DNA of 64,000 nt from Limonium bicolor (lineage: Eukaryota; Streptophyta; Magnoliopsida; Caryophyllales; Plumbaginaceae), in assembly GCA_023374045.1 (NCBI GenBank), contig CM041776.1, forward strand, positions 141,115,296-141,179,295, read 5' to 3'. The translations under genes and the position numbers were made by a program. Each line of letters opens with the position of its first letter. Positions within the stretch are counted from its first letter, which is position 1. Positions 13,201-24,531 of the stretch are shown here, piece by piece. The notes under the pieces were generated by a model. That model searched no databases, was not told the DNA's origin, and was given only the letters and a program-made list of their open reading frames with translations.

Positions 13201-14814
13201 TTCATATACTTTCCTTACTTATCCACACACATCCCTTCTCATCGAGTTCATCCCTATTCTAGCCAAACCACAAGGGTTCTACCAGCACTCATATTGAGCA
13301 ATCTTAATACATCAATATTTCCTCAATCCACCATACAAATACTCATACACATTTATTTGGCTCTAAGGCCTACAATCCACATACTTGCTCTTAAATACTC
13401 AAACTTCACAATTCTCAATACTAGTACAAGGTTTTGGGTTCTTTTAAATATTTTACCCATTCCCATTACTCTAATGCAATAATTTACATTAGGAAGGAGC
13501 TCTTACCTTGAGCTTATACTTCATTCTTTCTTTTCCATTTCTTCTTCCCTCTTTCTTGCACAAATCGATCACATGGGGAATGGAGTTGCCAAACTCCATT
13601 CCCATCACCCAAAGCACAATAAACAAGCATAATAATACACTAGCCCTTTGATTTATGCTAGTTCATTGAAGTGTTCAAAATACAATTTTCTAGGGTTTAC
13701 CTTTGGAGTGCTTTAGGAGGGGTTTTAGCCCTTGGTTCAAGAAGGTGCTCTCACCACCATTGGAGGGTTGAAGCAAAGCTCCAAAACAAGAGGAAAACAA
13801 GGTAAGAGAGAGAGAGGCAAAATCGGCCCTACAAAGAGATGGAGGAATATGAGGTCTTTCATGGAGATTTTTACCTTGTTGGAAAGAGGAGACTCCAAGC
13901 TTCACAATGGTGTGCTTTTCTCTTCAAATGGAGAAAACCCATGAAGGTGAAACTCATCCTTTTCGAATTTTGGAAAGATAGAAATGTAGAGGAGGATGAG
14001 GGGATTACAAATATGTAATTTATTTTACATTTCGGGCTCACATGGAGCTAGAGTTTGTGGAAGAAGGTGAGGAAGCCATGGGAGCTTCCTTTGGGGTTGT
14101 GAAATCGCCCAACCAGAAGAGAGAGAGGGAGCAGATCGGTGGGGAAGAGAAGGAAGGGAGAGAGAGAAGAGAGAAATGAGGGGGAGAGAAAAAGAAGGTA
14201 CCTTTTCTACTTTTCCATTTGCTTTTTGGTCCCCTTTACTTATTAGCTAGTTACATGTGTGTGAGAGGGTTGTTTACCCAAAAAAACCGGCCCCCACTAT
14301 ACTGTTAAGCTGGAGCAGTTTCTCGTCTTTTACAGAAGACGCTCGTTATTTACCCGGTTTTAGTGCTATTCGTTAACCGGGCCCGTTTTCCGGAATTTTC
14401 TCGTTTAATTATTTTTATTAGTTATTAAGCTTCCATAAATGCTTAATAATTATTATTTTTGGTTTATAATTTTTACGGGTCTGTTTGACCACTTACAGTC
14501 ACGCTTTCGGGTTTCCTCGAAAAACGTGCGCTAAAGCTTTTAGCGTTTTAATACATTTCTTGGATCCGTTTTCTTCGGGAATCGTTCCCGTATACTAATT
14601 AGGCATGAATAAGCCTTAAGAATCCTTACGATACTATAACCGAGGTCTCGTACCTCCTATGGTTATTTAACGCCATTTTAGCGTTTTCCGCTTTCTAAGC
14701 GTTTTTCTCATTCCTTTTGGATTTATTTTCTTTACCAAAATTACTTAGGCACTATTAGGCCCTTAAAATATATTAGAATAATATAATCACCATATTTAAG
14801 TTCGGGGTATTTCA
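10294..14814 (-). repeat. L2 3' LTR (4.52 kb)
   Basis: Bounded by TGTAACACC and GGGGTATTTCA on the plus strand. It is nearly collinear with 20048-24531, differing by small indels and substitutions. It contains a TACTCA/TACATA-rich simple-sequence block (about 10940-11210), a (TA)n tract at 12301-12321, a hairpin-unit array (12330-12690) and the GCGTTT-rich block near 14640-14710. Tyr/Thr/Ser-rich open frames in the simple-sequence block are not genes. Confidence 0.88.
12330..12690. repeat. Hairpin-unit array in L2 3' LTR (5 units)
   Basis: Five tandem units of about 70-80 bp. The palindrome is GTCCGACCCA ... TGGGTCGGAC, with loops of varied sequence, often preceded by an extra GTCCGACCCAC copy. 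The spacer CCATTCCAGAAAGTTTAC resembles the spacer of the L1/L3 arrays although the palindrome sequence is different. An AT-rich tract follows directly in the element's transcription direction. Confidence 0.85.
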
Positions 14815-14829
14815 ATCTACCCCCCTTAA
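14815..14829 (-). other. Polypurine tract of L2
   Basis: The minus strand reads AAGGGGGGTAGAT immediately before the LTR start TGAAATACC. It is identical in type to the tracts of L1 and L3 and marks the internal edge of the 3' LTR. Confidence 0.8.
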
Positions 14830-17800
14830 AGAACTTTGCCCTCAAAGTTGGTGAATCTAATACTGTTACTCGTACCAATACTCTATGCTAAGGTTATGAC
14901 CTCTACATATGACTTGTCAAACTCCAAATGTCTGACATGATGCATACTACGCATCCAAACAGCATGTCACTGCATGCATAGCAATCAAAAATATCCGTTT
15001 TACTTCTCTCCAAGGGGGTCCATCCGAAGACAATTAGGTACAATCCTCCCCCAATGGAGAGTGATCCCTCAGGTACCGGTCACGTTTGAACACTTACGCT
15101 TTCTGGTTCACGGCCGTCATGACTTGAGCACTTACGCTTTCTGGCTCTACGGTCCTTTGGTTCTGATCAAATTCATTTGCACATATAGAGATCCTCAGGC
15201 ACTTACTCATACTTACTTACTCATACTTTACTCATACTTACTCATACTTACTCGGGACTACACTGCCCCAGTGCCCTTGGAAAAATACAAAACACACACT
15301 GTTACCGTACACCCGGTGTAGTGGTTTCAAACTACTCTACACTTCCACAGACTCAAAACTAGCTTCACCTCCTATGGTTTCGACCGGATACCCGTGCCTA
15401 GGCATGGAAGATCCACTAGCGCCCGTGGGAGCGGTTTTAAAACCGATCCTCATTCTCAAGTTTGAAGAAAACATTGTACCAAATTAGCTTTGGAAATTCA
15501 TTTTGAAAACTTTGCATACATCTCCCAATTTCAATTTATGATGATCATGCCTAATACTAGTGTTATTATTGTGACCACTTAGGGGAGCTTCCGGAGTCCT
15601 TCAACCCCAATGTGATCAGCATTGGTGTTGAATTATCCTTCCACTCCAATTTGTGTTCGGCTTCCCTTGATCGCTAGCAAATCAAGTTCCACTTCCCACC
15701 TCAATACAAACAGACAGATTGTCAAACATTATATCGTTTTCTATCTTTTTAATCTTGCTACTCGTAATCATACACATACATTTTCCAATTTATATGATTT
15801 ACTTACTTACTTACTAATCATTTCATCAATTATTGCTACATCTCCTCCAACTGCTATACTTAAGAATTCATGGTATAATATCCCATTAATTTGCTATACT
15901 CCAATTATACTCATACATCGGTTGTACACCGATTCATACTCATTACATACGTCGGTTGTATACCGATTTATACTCATTACATACATCGGTTCCGTACCGA
16001 TTTATACTCCTCAAGTCTCCCATACATACTCATTCTTCATACTATTACCAATCGGGTTTCTCATTACCCTGGAGTTTCTCTACTCCTTTTCCTATGCTTA
16101 CTTCCCAAATTACCACAATTACACGATGAGTGAATACAAATGTTTATGTAACATAAGTATCCACCATCAAAACGAATTCTCTTGCGCTATGCGCATTGTA
16201 GTTTACGCACCTATCACGTAAAACATACATTTCGCGGTTTTCGCTCTACCCCCCTTAAAGGGATTACGCCCACGTAATCTACCATGTGTCAACATTGGAC
16301 ATTGGTCGAAGGCATTCAGCCGTCATGGAGTGGTTCAGTTTCCATGCGGTCTATTATACAATGTTCCTTGATCAACGGGTCTTAACCGTACTATCGGTTA
16401 GTCCCTGCATCAAGAATTTCCATCGGAGTTATTCAACTCTTAATCGGATTCGGTTCTAGCCTAAATGGCTTTGAGGCATTGGTGATTAGCCTTTTATTCA
16501 CTAGGTGTATTTCGCTTAGAATTCTGGGTCCACTAGCTTCTGCTGCGCGACCCTGATAACTTGGGTTATTCGCCCTTCTTGTTATCTTGAACGTGTTACA
16601 CATCACCTTTTTATCCCTCTTGTTGTGGGAACACGGTTATTAGCCAAGTGTGGTATTCTCTTACCGTGCTCGAACTCGATGAGTTTTGGATTCCTAACCA
16701 GCTCTCTGGCAATCTGTATGTACACTGTTGTGTTTGTAGTGATCATTCACTTGGTTCCTCCGACTTATTGTCGGTTGAGGTTACGTCACTACTTGGTTGT
16801 AGTGCTTCCTCTACTGTTAGTAGCTTTTGAATTATACCAGTTTCTCTGGTTCATTACAAGTGTTCTTTACTTGTATGACCTTGCATTTTCAATGCGTCGG
16901 TCCTTGTGACTTTCTTAAGTCTCCTTTCGCTTTTATTCCAATGGGATTCACATCTTGTGATTGTTGGTGTGTTTCACACCCTTCGTGTTCTTTGGCCTTA
17001 GGCCGCACGGTTTGTTTCTAAGCTTTTGCTTGACTGGCTTATGCCATGTTTACTGGTGAAAGGAGGGATTTACCATGATTTACATTTTCCATCTTCCTAG
17101 CTATCTCACTTGATCATTAACTGCACAACTGCAATACCAAAACACTCAGTCATACAGAGTGCAGAGGCGTAAACTCTTGGCAGTAAGCCTCTTATGAGGT
17201 CGCAATAGGACTGATCGTTACTCTTTCAGGTGGTGCTTCATCATTTGGTGCAGACTTCTGGCTTGTTGCCCGGTCTGTCTACCATCTTGTATTAACAACT
17301 CCATAGTATTGGGTGGTTATTCACATACGTTGGTCGCCTGTTGCGCACCATGTTCTTACTGATTTCACGGTGTTGGTTCACATGGCATCCGTTGTTGCTA
17401 GCTTCAGCTCATGCATCTCTATCATTCATGCGATGGTTTCCCATGTATTTGGCAATACCGAATTTGGTATTCCTTTATTTTTCTGAGCTCCCTGAGCATC
17501 ATTGGTTTATAATCGGTTACTCCTTGGTTGTCATCAATTGCTGTTGAAGCTTATTTCAAATTGCTTGGCAATAATTGTATGCTCAAGCCTGACTACGTTA
17601 GTAGTTCTGAAAGGGATATATCTCCCGACAGGTATTGATGGTATCCCCTTCTTGGGATCCATGTGTTCTCCACTTGTGGTCTCACATTATGAGGGGCGTC
17701 CTCATTCATTGGTTGTTACTCTTTTATCGGTGTCATCCTTGACCACTTCCCATATAGTTCACCTTGGTTTTGCAACCGTTGGGTTGTGTGGTAACAGTGT

Positions 17801-20030
17801 GTGGCCTACTAGCCATGTTGCCTAGAGCTCTGCTCATCATAGGTTGTTTCCAAGTGGTTATTTCCCATAACCCATCGCTGGATTTGGAGGTTATACTGGG
17901 CTCCCTGACAAGATCGTCACATCACGCTTCCGTCTGTTGGAGACCCTCTTTGTTTTTGGTATTGATCGATACCATTTATTAATTTGGGGTATCCCCTATC
18001 AAGTGGGATCTCGTCGGTGTTCTAACCGGTTGCTCGTTCCGATTGTGGTGTTTTTACCACGACATCTCGTTCAACTGTGTTGACTTGCTACCCTTTATGG
18101 ATTGCTCCTGGGTATTACCGATTATGCGGTAGCATCTGGCATGTATGAGTATTTTCAGTTGGTTGTCCTGCCTTGCGGTTCTGGATCTAAGTTATCCGTT
18201 TCGGGTTGTAACGTCTCCCGTTCTTAGGGTAGACCATTGGTGTTTTTCCTTGTGTTATAACGGATTTGATATCCCTTCCGGTGATGAATGGTATTTCCAG
18301 TACCTTACAACATCACCCTGTGTGTTGTGGTTGTTGATCTGGGAATTCTATCCCGTTCGTTGAACACTGTTGTGTTAATGTTAGGCGTTTGCCTTACTGT
18401 GCTTAGACTGGGTATTCCTTCCAGTACTTTACTATATTCGAGACATGTCCAATGTCTTATCCCGTTGTTAGTGCTTCTTGCACTTTCAACTCTTAATGGT
18501 TCTCCTGAATTGAGTTCCTGACTCCTTAGCTTGTAGTTATCTGAGCTTCCTTTGTTCGGTTGAGGTACCAGCTGTTCCGTTTCGAATTTACTTATGGTCC
18601 GTAGAGCGGAGTTGACTACTTCCCGTGTGTCGTACACTACATGTATACATACGTGGGGTACCGTCTTGGCACGTTACCACTTACCTAACTATCTGTCAGG
18701 CCCGCAAGCTCCTTCGGAGTGCGGTCGTCCCACATCCCGTATTTGGGTACACTCGTAGTGTTCGTCACACGCCTAGGTGAAGTATTCTATTGTCAACTCT
18801 CTTGTATCATCCTATGATACTCACCGTAATTCCGTCTGTTTGGTTGTTAAAATCCAAGGTTTAAAAGAGAAGTGGTGATTTTGAAAGAAAAATCGGGTTT
18901 TGAAATAACAGTTTGGTGTGAAAAGAATTTTCATGGTGTTGCCATGTCTGAGGTCTTGACCAAGTTCAGCTTCTCGCTGACTGGTATACTCTTAATACAA
19001 TGGTCGGGCCGTTAGGCCTTTCCGAGGTTTCATTATTTAGATACTGAGGATTGGTGATCCTATATTTGCTCCATTCGTCGTAGCGGTATTGTAGGAAGTA
19101 TTTGCGGGTTGGTAAAAGTATTCCAACCGTCCTGTAGTTGCTGCACTTGCCCTAGGCAAGTGCGCGGGTAGGTTGTTTTTCAGTCAACGTATACCAGTTA
19201 CGGTATCGTTTCCATCCTTATTGGGTGGTCTTATTAGATCTTTCTTTGATCTTTGATCTTGGTGATCGATCTCCTGAGTCGCTTCTCAGTATACTTGACA
19301 TGATTGTCGTCCATCCGGGTGTCTCACACCTTCAGTGTGGTTGACGAGACTTGACTTATCCTTAGGAACCAGGTTGTGGTCCTATAGGTGTATGTGTTAT
19401 GATTTCTTTCATAGTTATCTGAACTATGTGTTCGGTTATTACAGCCTCTTGGCATGTAGGTTTGGTGTTAATCCAACCTCGACTAATTCTTAGTCGGTTT
19501 GTATACCGTTGTTGGATCATCAAAGGTTACAGTCCGTAGACTCTCTTGTCTTGGCTTGTTACTCCATCTTCCTTGCTTCATTGCACGATTGTGCTTCTCT
19601 TCTTGCTGGCTACACATGGTTCTCGCGACTGCGAAGCATGTCGCCCCATGGTGCCATAAATTCCATTATCCTTGTGTTTAGGATCTTCTTTCCTCCGCCA
19701 TTAAGTGCGGTCCTTGTCATCAAACGGGAACCGTCTTCGTGACTTCCAGTTCTTGGACTCTTCCGTAGACAGGTTCTCTTAATAAGGCTGTTTGTAATGC
19801 CAGATCGGGTTTTACCCGTGTGTGAGAGTCTTTTCATCTCTCTGGCGTTCTTTCCAACTTTACAACTAGGGGTTGCGGAGGGCGGGTATGGGTTGTAGGG
19901 TTATCCGATACAACTGGAAAGTTCCTAACTAGCGTCCTCACACATAGCACTCAACCCTTACCCCTAAGTCTCTACTTCCTAACTCGTATTTTACCTAAAA
20001 CTCGGTATTCATCCATCAGAGCGATACTTC
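14830..20030 (-). other. L2 internal region, non-coding, string of stem-loops
   Basis: No retroviral protein motif was found on either strand. Between about 16250 and 20040 many short perfect inverted repeats follow one another, for example GATTACG-ccca-CGTAATC, GAGTT-attc-AACTC, AACTC-gat-GAGTT, CCGAC-ttatt-GTCGG, CACTAC-ttggtt-GTAGTG, TCACA-tct-TGTGA, GGTGTG-ttt-CACACC, TATCAT-cct-ATGATA, CACTTGCC-cta-GGCAAGTG and CTCC-ttc-GGAG. Open frames such as 15622-16221 and 17502-17825 are artefacts of this composition. The likely role is a structured non-coding RNA genome, which is inferred. Confidence 0.6.
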
Positions 20031-20042
20031 GCTCTGATACCA
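20015..20042 (-). other. Primer-binding site (tRNA-iMet) of L2 inside a 9-bp hairpin
   Basis: The minus strand carries TGGTATCAGAGC (20042-20031), the usual plant retrotransposon primer site complementary to the 3' end of initiator tRNA-Met, 5 nt inside the LTR end GGTGTTACA. ATCAGAGCG and CGCTCTGAT (20015-20023 and 20030-20038) pair perfectly around a 6-nt loop, so most of the primer site lies in a stem. Confidence 0.85.
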
Positions 20043-20047
20043 CTTTT

Positions 20048-23000
20048 TGTAACACCCCTACCGCTAATACCGTCATTACTACAATACTTACCTTCGCAGC
20101 GGATATACTTACTCAACGGCGGGTGTACAATGCCGTTAGTCACCCACGTGACTAACAAGGCGGATTACAATACTACATACTATCGGTCTGATGATTATGA
20201 ATACCGAGTGCTCTACACAATACAATACTTTCCATTTACTCATCCATAACCCAATTACAACTCCAATACATTACTATACCGAGTATACTACAATCCTGAC
20301 ATTACCGATACAGTTTAAACTTCCAAATTCGCATTACAATACGAGTACCAATCCCTACTATACAACTACCCATGCTTACGCAGCAGTCCCCGTCCTACTC
20401 TCTCGAACGGATCAGCTTCGGGTACCTGCACACTAAAAATGGTCCCCCGAGGGGGTCAGCTTACGCTGAATATGACTTCCGCATATACCGCGTGCTAACC
20501 GCGGTACATCGACTACTTTGGGTCGAATATACATGGAGTTCATTTACATGCTTACATACATACTCATGCTACAACAATACAACACCATACATACATGCAC
20601 ATACAAATTCAATACTTACTAAGGAAGGCAGATCGATGGTCAACCATTCGTATTTGTTATTCTTACTCTTCGTACTATATTCGGTATTCACTACTCCACT
20701 CATACCTACTCCTTACTCTACATACTCAACACTCCATGTTCGATACTTTACTCGTACACGTTTCTTACTCCGTACTCGTTACTACACTTATGCATACTCA
20801 TCTCAATACTCCTTACTTACTCATACTTACTCATACATACTCACTCAATACTTATCATACATACTCAGTACTCGGTACTCTTTACATACTCATACTTGCT
20901 TCTTACTCGATACTCATTACCTTGGTCACCGGGCGGAGTCATACAAGACTCGCCACCGGACCTACAATACGAGGGCTATACGCTTAGCTCCTCAAATACT
21001 CAAATGTCCGTTCTACCGGACTACACGAATTCCCAACACTCTTCTCTCAGAGCACAATACAACCTCATGGGTTAGCCTAGAAGTATCTCTCTCGATAACC
21101 TCTGTTAGCTTAGGGAATTACCACCGTCTAGTATCCTCAGATTTAAGGGTTTCCCCAACATATCGAATACTCTCTCGTTCGGGGCATACTTACATCAGTC
21201 GGGTCCTCTCATAATGGGTCGACTAATTACTAAGGGGTTTGGAGATCCCTCATCATTCGTTACTACTCTCATGGTTCATGTTTTGCACCAAGATTAGTTC
21301 CTCTAATAGAGGTTACTTATATACTTCCACTACTGTTCGTTTGTGGATTATTCATTTCGTTTCTCCTACCGTTATCGGGAGGTTATTACTCCCGTACACT
21401 CTCTCACATTCTAGTGAGTTCATTGGTTTACGTTACCATTTATTGGTTTGTTGGTTTAGTGCGTTGCTACGGTTCCAGTAACACACATGACTCTCGCTAC
21501 GAGTCAATACACAACAAGACTCATCTATGAGTCGGTCTACGCACTAAGTAAAGCCACACAATCATTCAAGAAGGTTAGCTCAATCAACATACAGCAAGAC
21601 ATATAATGAAAGGCAATAAACCGTTTTCATGCTTTAGTCTTGATTAGCCGGCATACAGCACACAAATCAACGTAACTCGGTTAGCATACGGGGCATGAGG
21701 AAATCATACCTTTCACCGGGTTAGCTTTACCGTGTGTTCCCTTGTTCCTTGGTTCATACTTGTTCCCACTGATAATGTTTCCAACATTGTCATTAATACG
21801 ATGTTCATACAATACACAAATAATTACTACTCCCGTTATCCCGGTGTACTTAATGTTCTTTTACTCTCCATTTCTTAATTACTTTCCATACTTGTTTTCC
21901 TACTCAAGTACTTACTTCCTTACCATTGTTATCACATTAATGGTATATTACTAAGGTCCTCTATTCATGTACTGACCTACATACATACATACATATGATT
22001 ACTATATTATATTTTTTTTTTGTAAGTTAGGGCCGTCCGACCCACCGTCCGACCCAAGCCCTGGGTCGGACCGTTCCAGTAGATTCTCCTCTCAGAAATT
22101 CTCCCTGTCCGACCCAGCACTATTCCGTCCGACCCATACTCTCTGGGTCGGACCATTCCAGAAGGTTTTGGTCCTGTCGTCCAAGCTCCGTCCGACCCAC
22201 GTCCGACCCAACGTCTGGGTCGGACGAAGTCAGAAACTTCGACGACGGAAAATTTTAGCCTGTCCGACCCACGTCCGATCCACGGCTCTGGGTCGGACCA
22301 TTCCAGAAAGTTTACATCTCGTTGTTTAAGCCCTGTCCGACCCACGTCCGATCCAGACTCTGGGTCGGACGGTTCCAGAACCTTGTTACAGATTTTGTTT
22401 TTCCTTCCCAATTTCACCCATTGTTTCCCCAATCTTCCTACATACATCCTAACATGTTTTAGCACCATTTAAACATTCTAAATCACCTTAATTCCTCCAC
22501 CAAATCCAGTACTAAATCCACCAAACAACTTACACAATTTCCCTCACTTCCTTTCAACACCTACAACAGTTTTTCATTCTCTAATGCTACAGATTTTTCT
22601 ACAACTCCTACCATTCAATATCTCCTCTACCAATGTCACTCCTAGCATCCCAAATACATTTCCAAGCCATTACATTACCTACACCCAAGTCCAACTCTCC
22701 ACTTATCAAATCTTGCACATTAAATTCCCTTAACTCCTCCAATGTGTTCTTATACACTTTGCTACAGATTTTACACTTCCTATTCCTCATACTACAATTG
22801 CCATTCCAATGGTCATTAAACATCTCTACTATCCTCAATACATACCTTGGTTCTCCCATTCACCAAGTCACTCCTTAATGCACAATTCTTACCAAAATTT
22901 GCCATAACTCATCTACTTTCCTTACTTATCCACACACATCCCTTCTCATCGAGTTCATCCCTATTCTAGCCAAACCACAAGGGTTCTACCAGCACTCATA

Positions 23001-24531
23001 TTGAGCAATCTTAATACATCAATATTTCCTCAATCCACCATACAAATACTCATACACATTTATTTGGCTCTAAGGCCTACAATCCACATACTTGCTCTTA
23101 AATACTCAAACTTCACAATTCTCAATACTAGTACAAGGTTTTGGGTTCTTTTAAATATTTTACCCCCTCCCCATTACTCTAATGCAATATAATTTACATT
23201 AGGAAGGAGCTCTTACCTTGAGCTTATACTTCATTCTTTCTTTTCCATTTCTTCTTCCCTCTTTCTTGCACAAATCGATCACATGGGGAATGGAGTTGCC
23301 AAACTCCATTCCCATCACCCAAAGCACAATAAACAAGCATAATTAATACACTAGCCCTTTGATTTATGCTAGTTCATTGAAGTGTTCAAAATACAATTTT
23401 CTAGGGTTTACCTTTGGAGTGCTTTAGGAGAGGTTTTAGCCCTTGGTTCAAGAAGGTGCTCTCACCACCATTGGAGGGTTGAAGCAAAGCTCCAAAACAA
23501 GAGGAAAACAAGGTAAGAGAGAGAGAGGCAAAATCGGCTCTACAAAGAGATGGAGGAATATGAGGTCTTTCATGGAGATTTTTACCTTGTTGGAAAGAGG
23601 AGACTCCAAGCTTCACAATGGTGCGCTTTTCTCTTCAAATGGAGAAAACCCATGAAGGTGAAACTCATCCTTTTCGAATTTTGGAAAGATAGAAATGTAG
23701 AGAAGGATGAGGGGATTACAAATATGTAATTTATTTTACATTTCGGGCTCACATGGAGCTAGAGTTTGTGGAAGAAGGTGAGGAAGCCATGGGAGCTTCC
23801 TTTGGGGTTGTGAAATCGCCCAACCAGAAGAGAGAGAGGGAGCAGATTGGTGGGGAAGAGAAGGAAGGGAGAGAGAGAAGAGAGAAATGAGGGGAGAGAG
23901 AAAAAGAAGGTACCTTTTTACTTTTCCATTTGCTTTTTGGTCCCCTTTACTTATTAGCTAGTTACATGTGTGTGAGAGGGTTGTTTACCTAATAAAAACC
24001 GGCCCCCACTATACTGTTAAGCTGGAGCAGTTTCTCGTCTTTTACAGAAGACACTCGTTATTTACCCGGTTTTAGTGCTATTCGTTAACCGGGCCCGTTT
24101 TCCGGAATTTTCTCGTTTAATTATTTTTATTAGTTATTAAGCTTCCATAAATGCTTAATAATTATTATTTTTGGTTTATAATTTTTACGGGTCTGTTTGA
24201 CCACTTACAGTCACGCTTTCGGGTTTCCTCGAAAAACGTGCGCTAAAGCTCTTTTAGCGTTTTAATACATTTCTTGGATCCGTTTTCTCCGGGAATCGTT
24301 CCCGTATACTAATTAGGCATGAATAAGCCTTAAGAATCCTTACGATACTATAACCGAGGTCTCATACCTCCTATGGTTATTAAACGCCCATTTTAGCGTT
24401 TTCCGCTTTCTAAGCGTTTTTCTCATTCCTTTTGGATTTATTTTCTTTACCAAAATTACTTAGGCACTATTAGGCCCTTAAATACTATATTAGAATAATA
24501 TAATCACCATATTTAAGTTTGGGGTATTTCA
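20048..24531 (-). repeat. L2 5' LTR (4.48 kb)
   Basis: The partner of 10294-14814 with the same termini, simple-sequence block, hairpin array and GCGTTT-rich block. A 280-codon open frame at 20372-21214 exists only in this copy. It is broken in the other LTR and is rich in Tyr/Ser/Thr from the TACTCA repeats, so it is not called as a gene. Confidence 0.88.
22028..22390. repeat. Hairpin-unit array in L2 5' LTR (5 units)
   Basis: Five units with the GTCCGACCCA ... TGGGTCGGAC palindrome, nearly identical to 12330-12690. An A/T tract (22005-22022) lies immediately beyond the array in the transcription direction. This is consistent with a promoter-proximal position. Confidence 0.85.

Larger units (their letters stand above)
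10294..24531 (-). mobile_element. L2: complete LARD-like LTR retrotransposon (14.2 kb)
   Basis: Minus-strand element with two closely similar LTRs (10294-14814 and 20048-24531), a polypurine tract beside the left LTR and a tRNA-Met primer site beside the right LTR. The 5.2 kb interior has no gag, protease, reverse transcriptase or integrase motif. This structure (long LTRs, long non-coding interior) is that of a large retrotransposon derivative, which must borrow enzymes from an autonomous element. The flanks do not match: left CTTAT (10289-10293), right TACAT (24532-24536). L2 therefore looks recombinant rather than a simple insertion. Confidence 0.8.

Noticed and set aside
15622..16221. 199-codon open frame and similar ones at 8731-9285 and 29225-29605
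   Set aside because: They lie in L interiors on the strand opposite to the element, are low-complexity, and the frame is not conserved between collinear copies.
20372..21214. 280-codon open frame on the plus strand
   Set aside because: It lies in the L2 LTR simple-sequence block, is dominated by Tyr/Ser/Thr/Leu from TACTCA repeats, and is broken in the sister LTR at 10895-11503.
22007..22468. Open frames through the hairpin arrays (for example 12295-12735, 22007-22468, 25839-26111)
   Set aside because: They are translations of tandem palindromic units. Stops are absent because of unit composition, with no protein family and frames on both strands.
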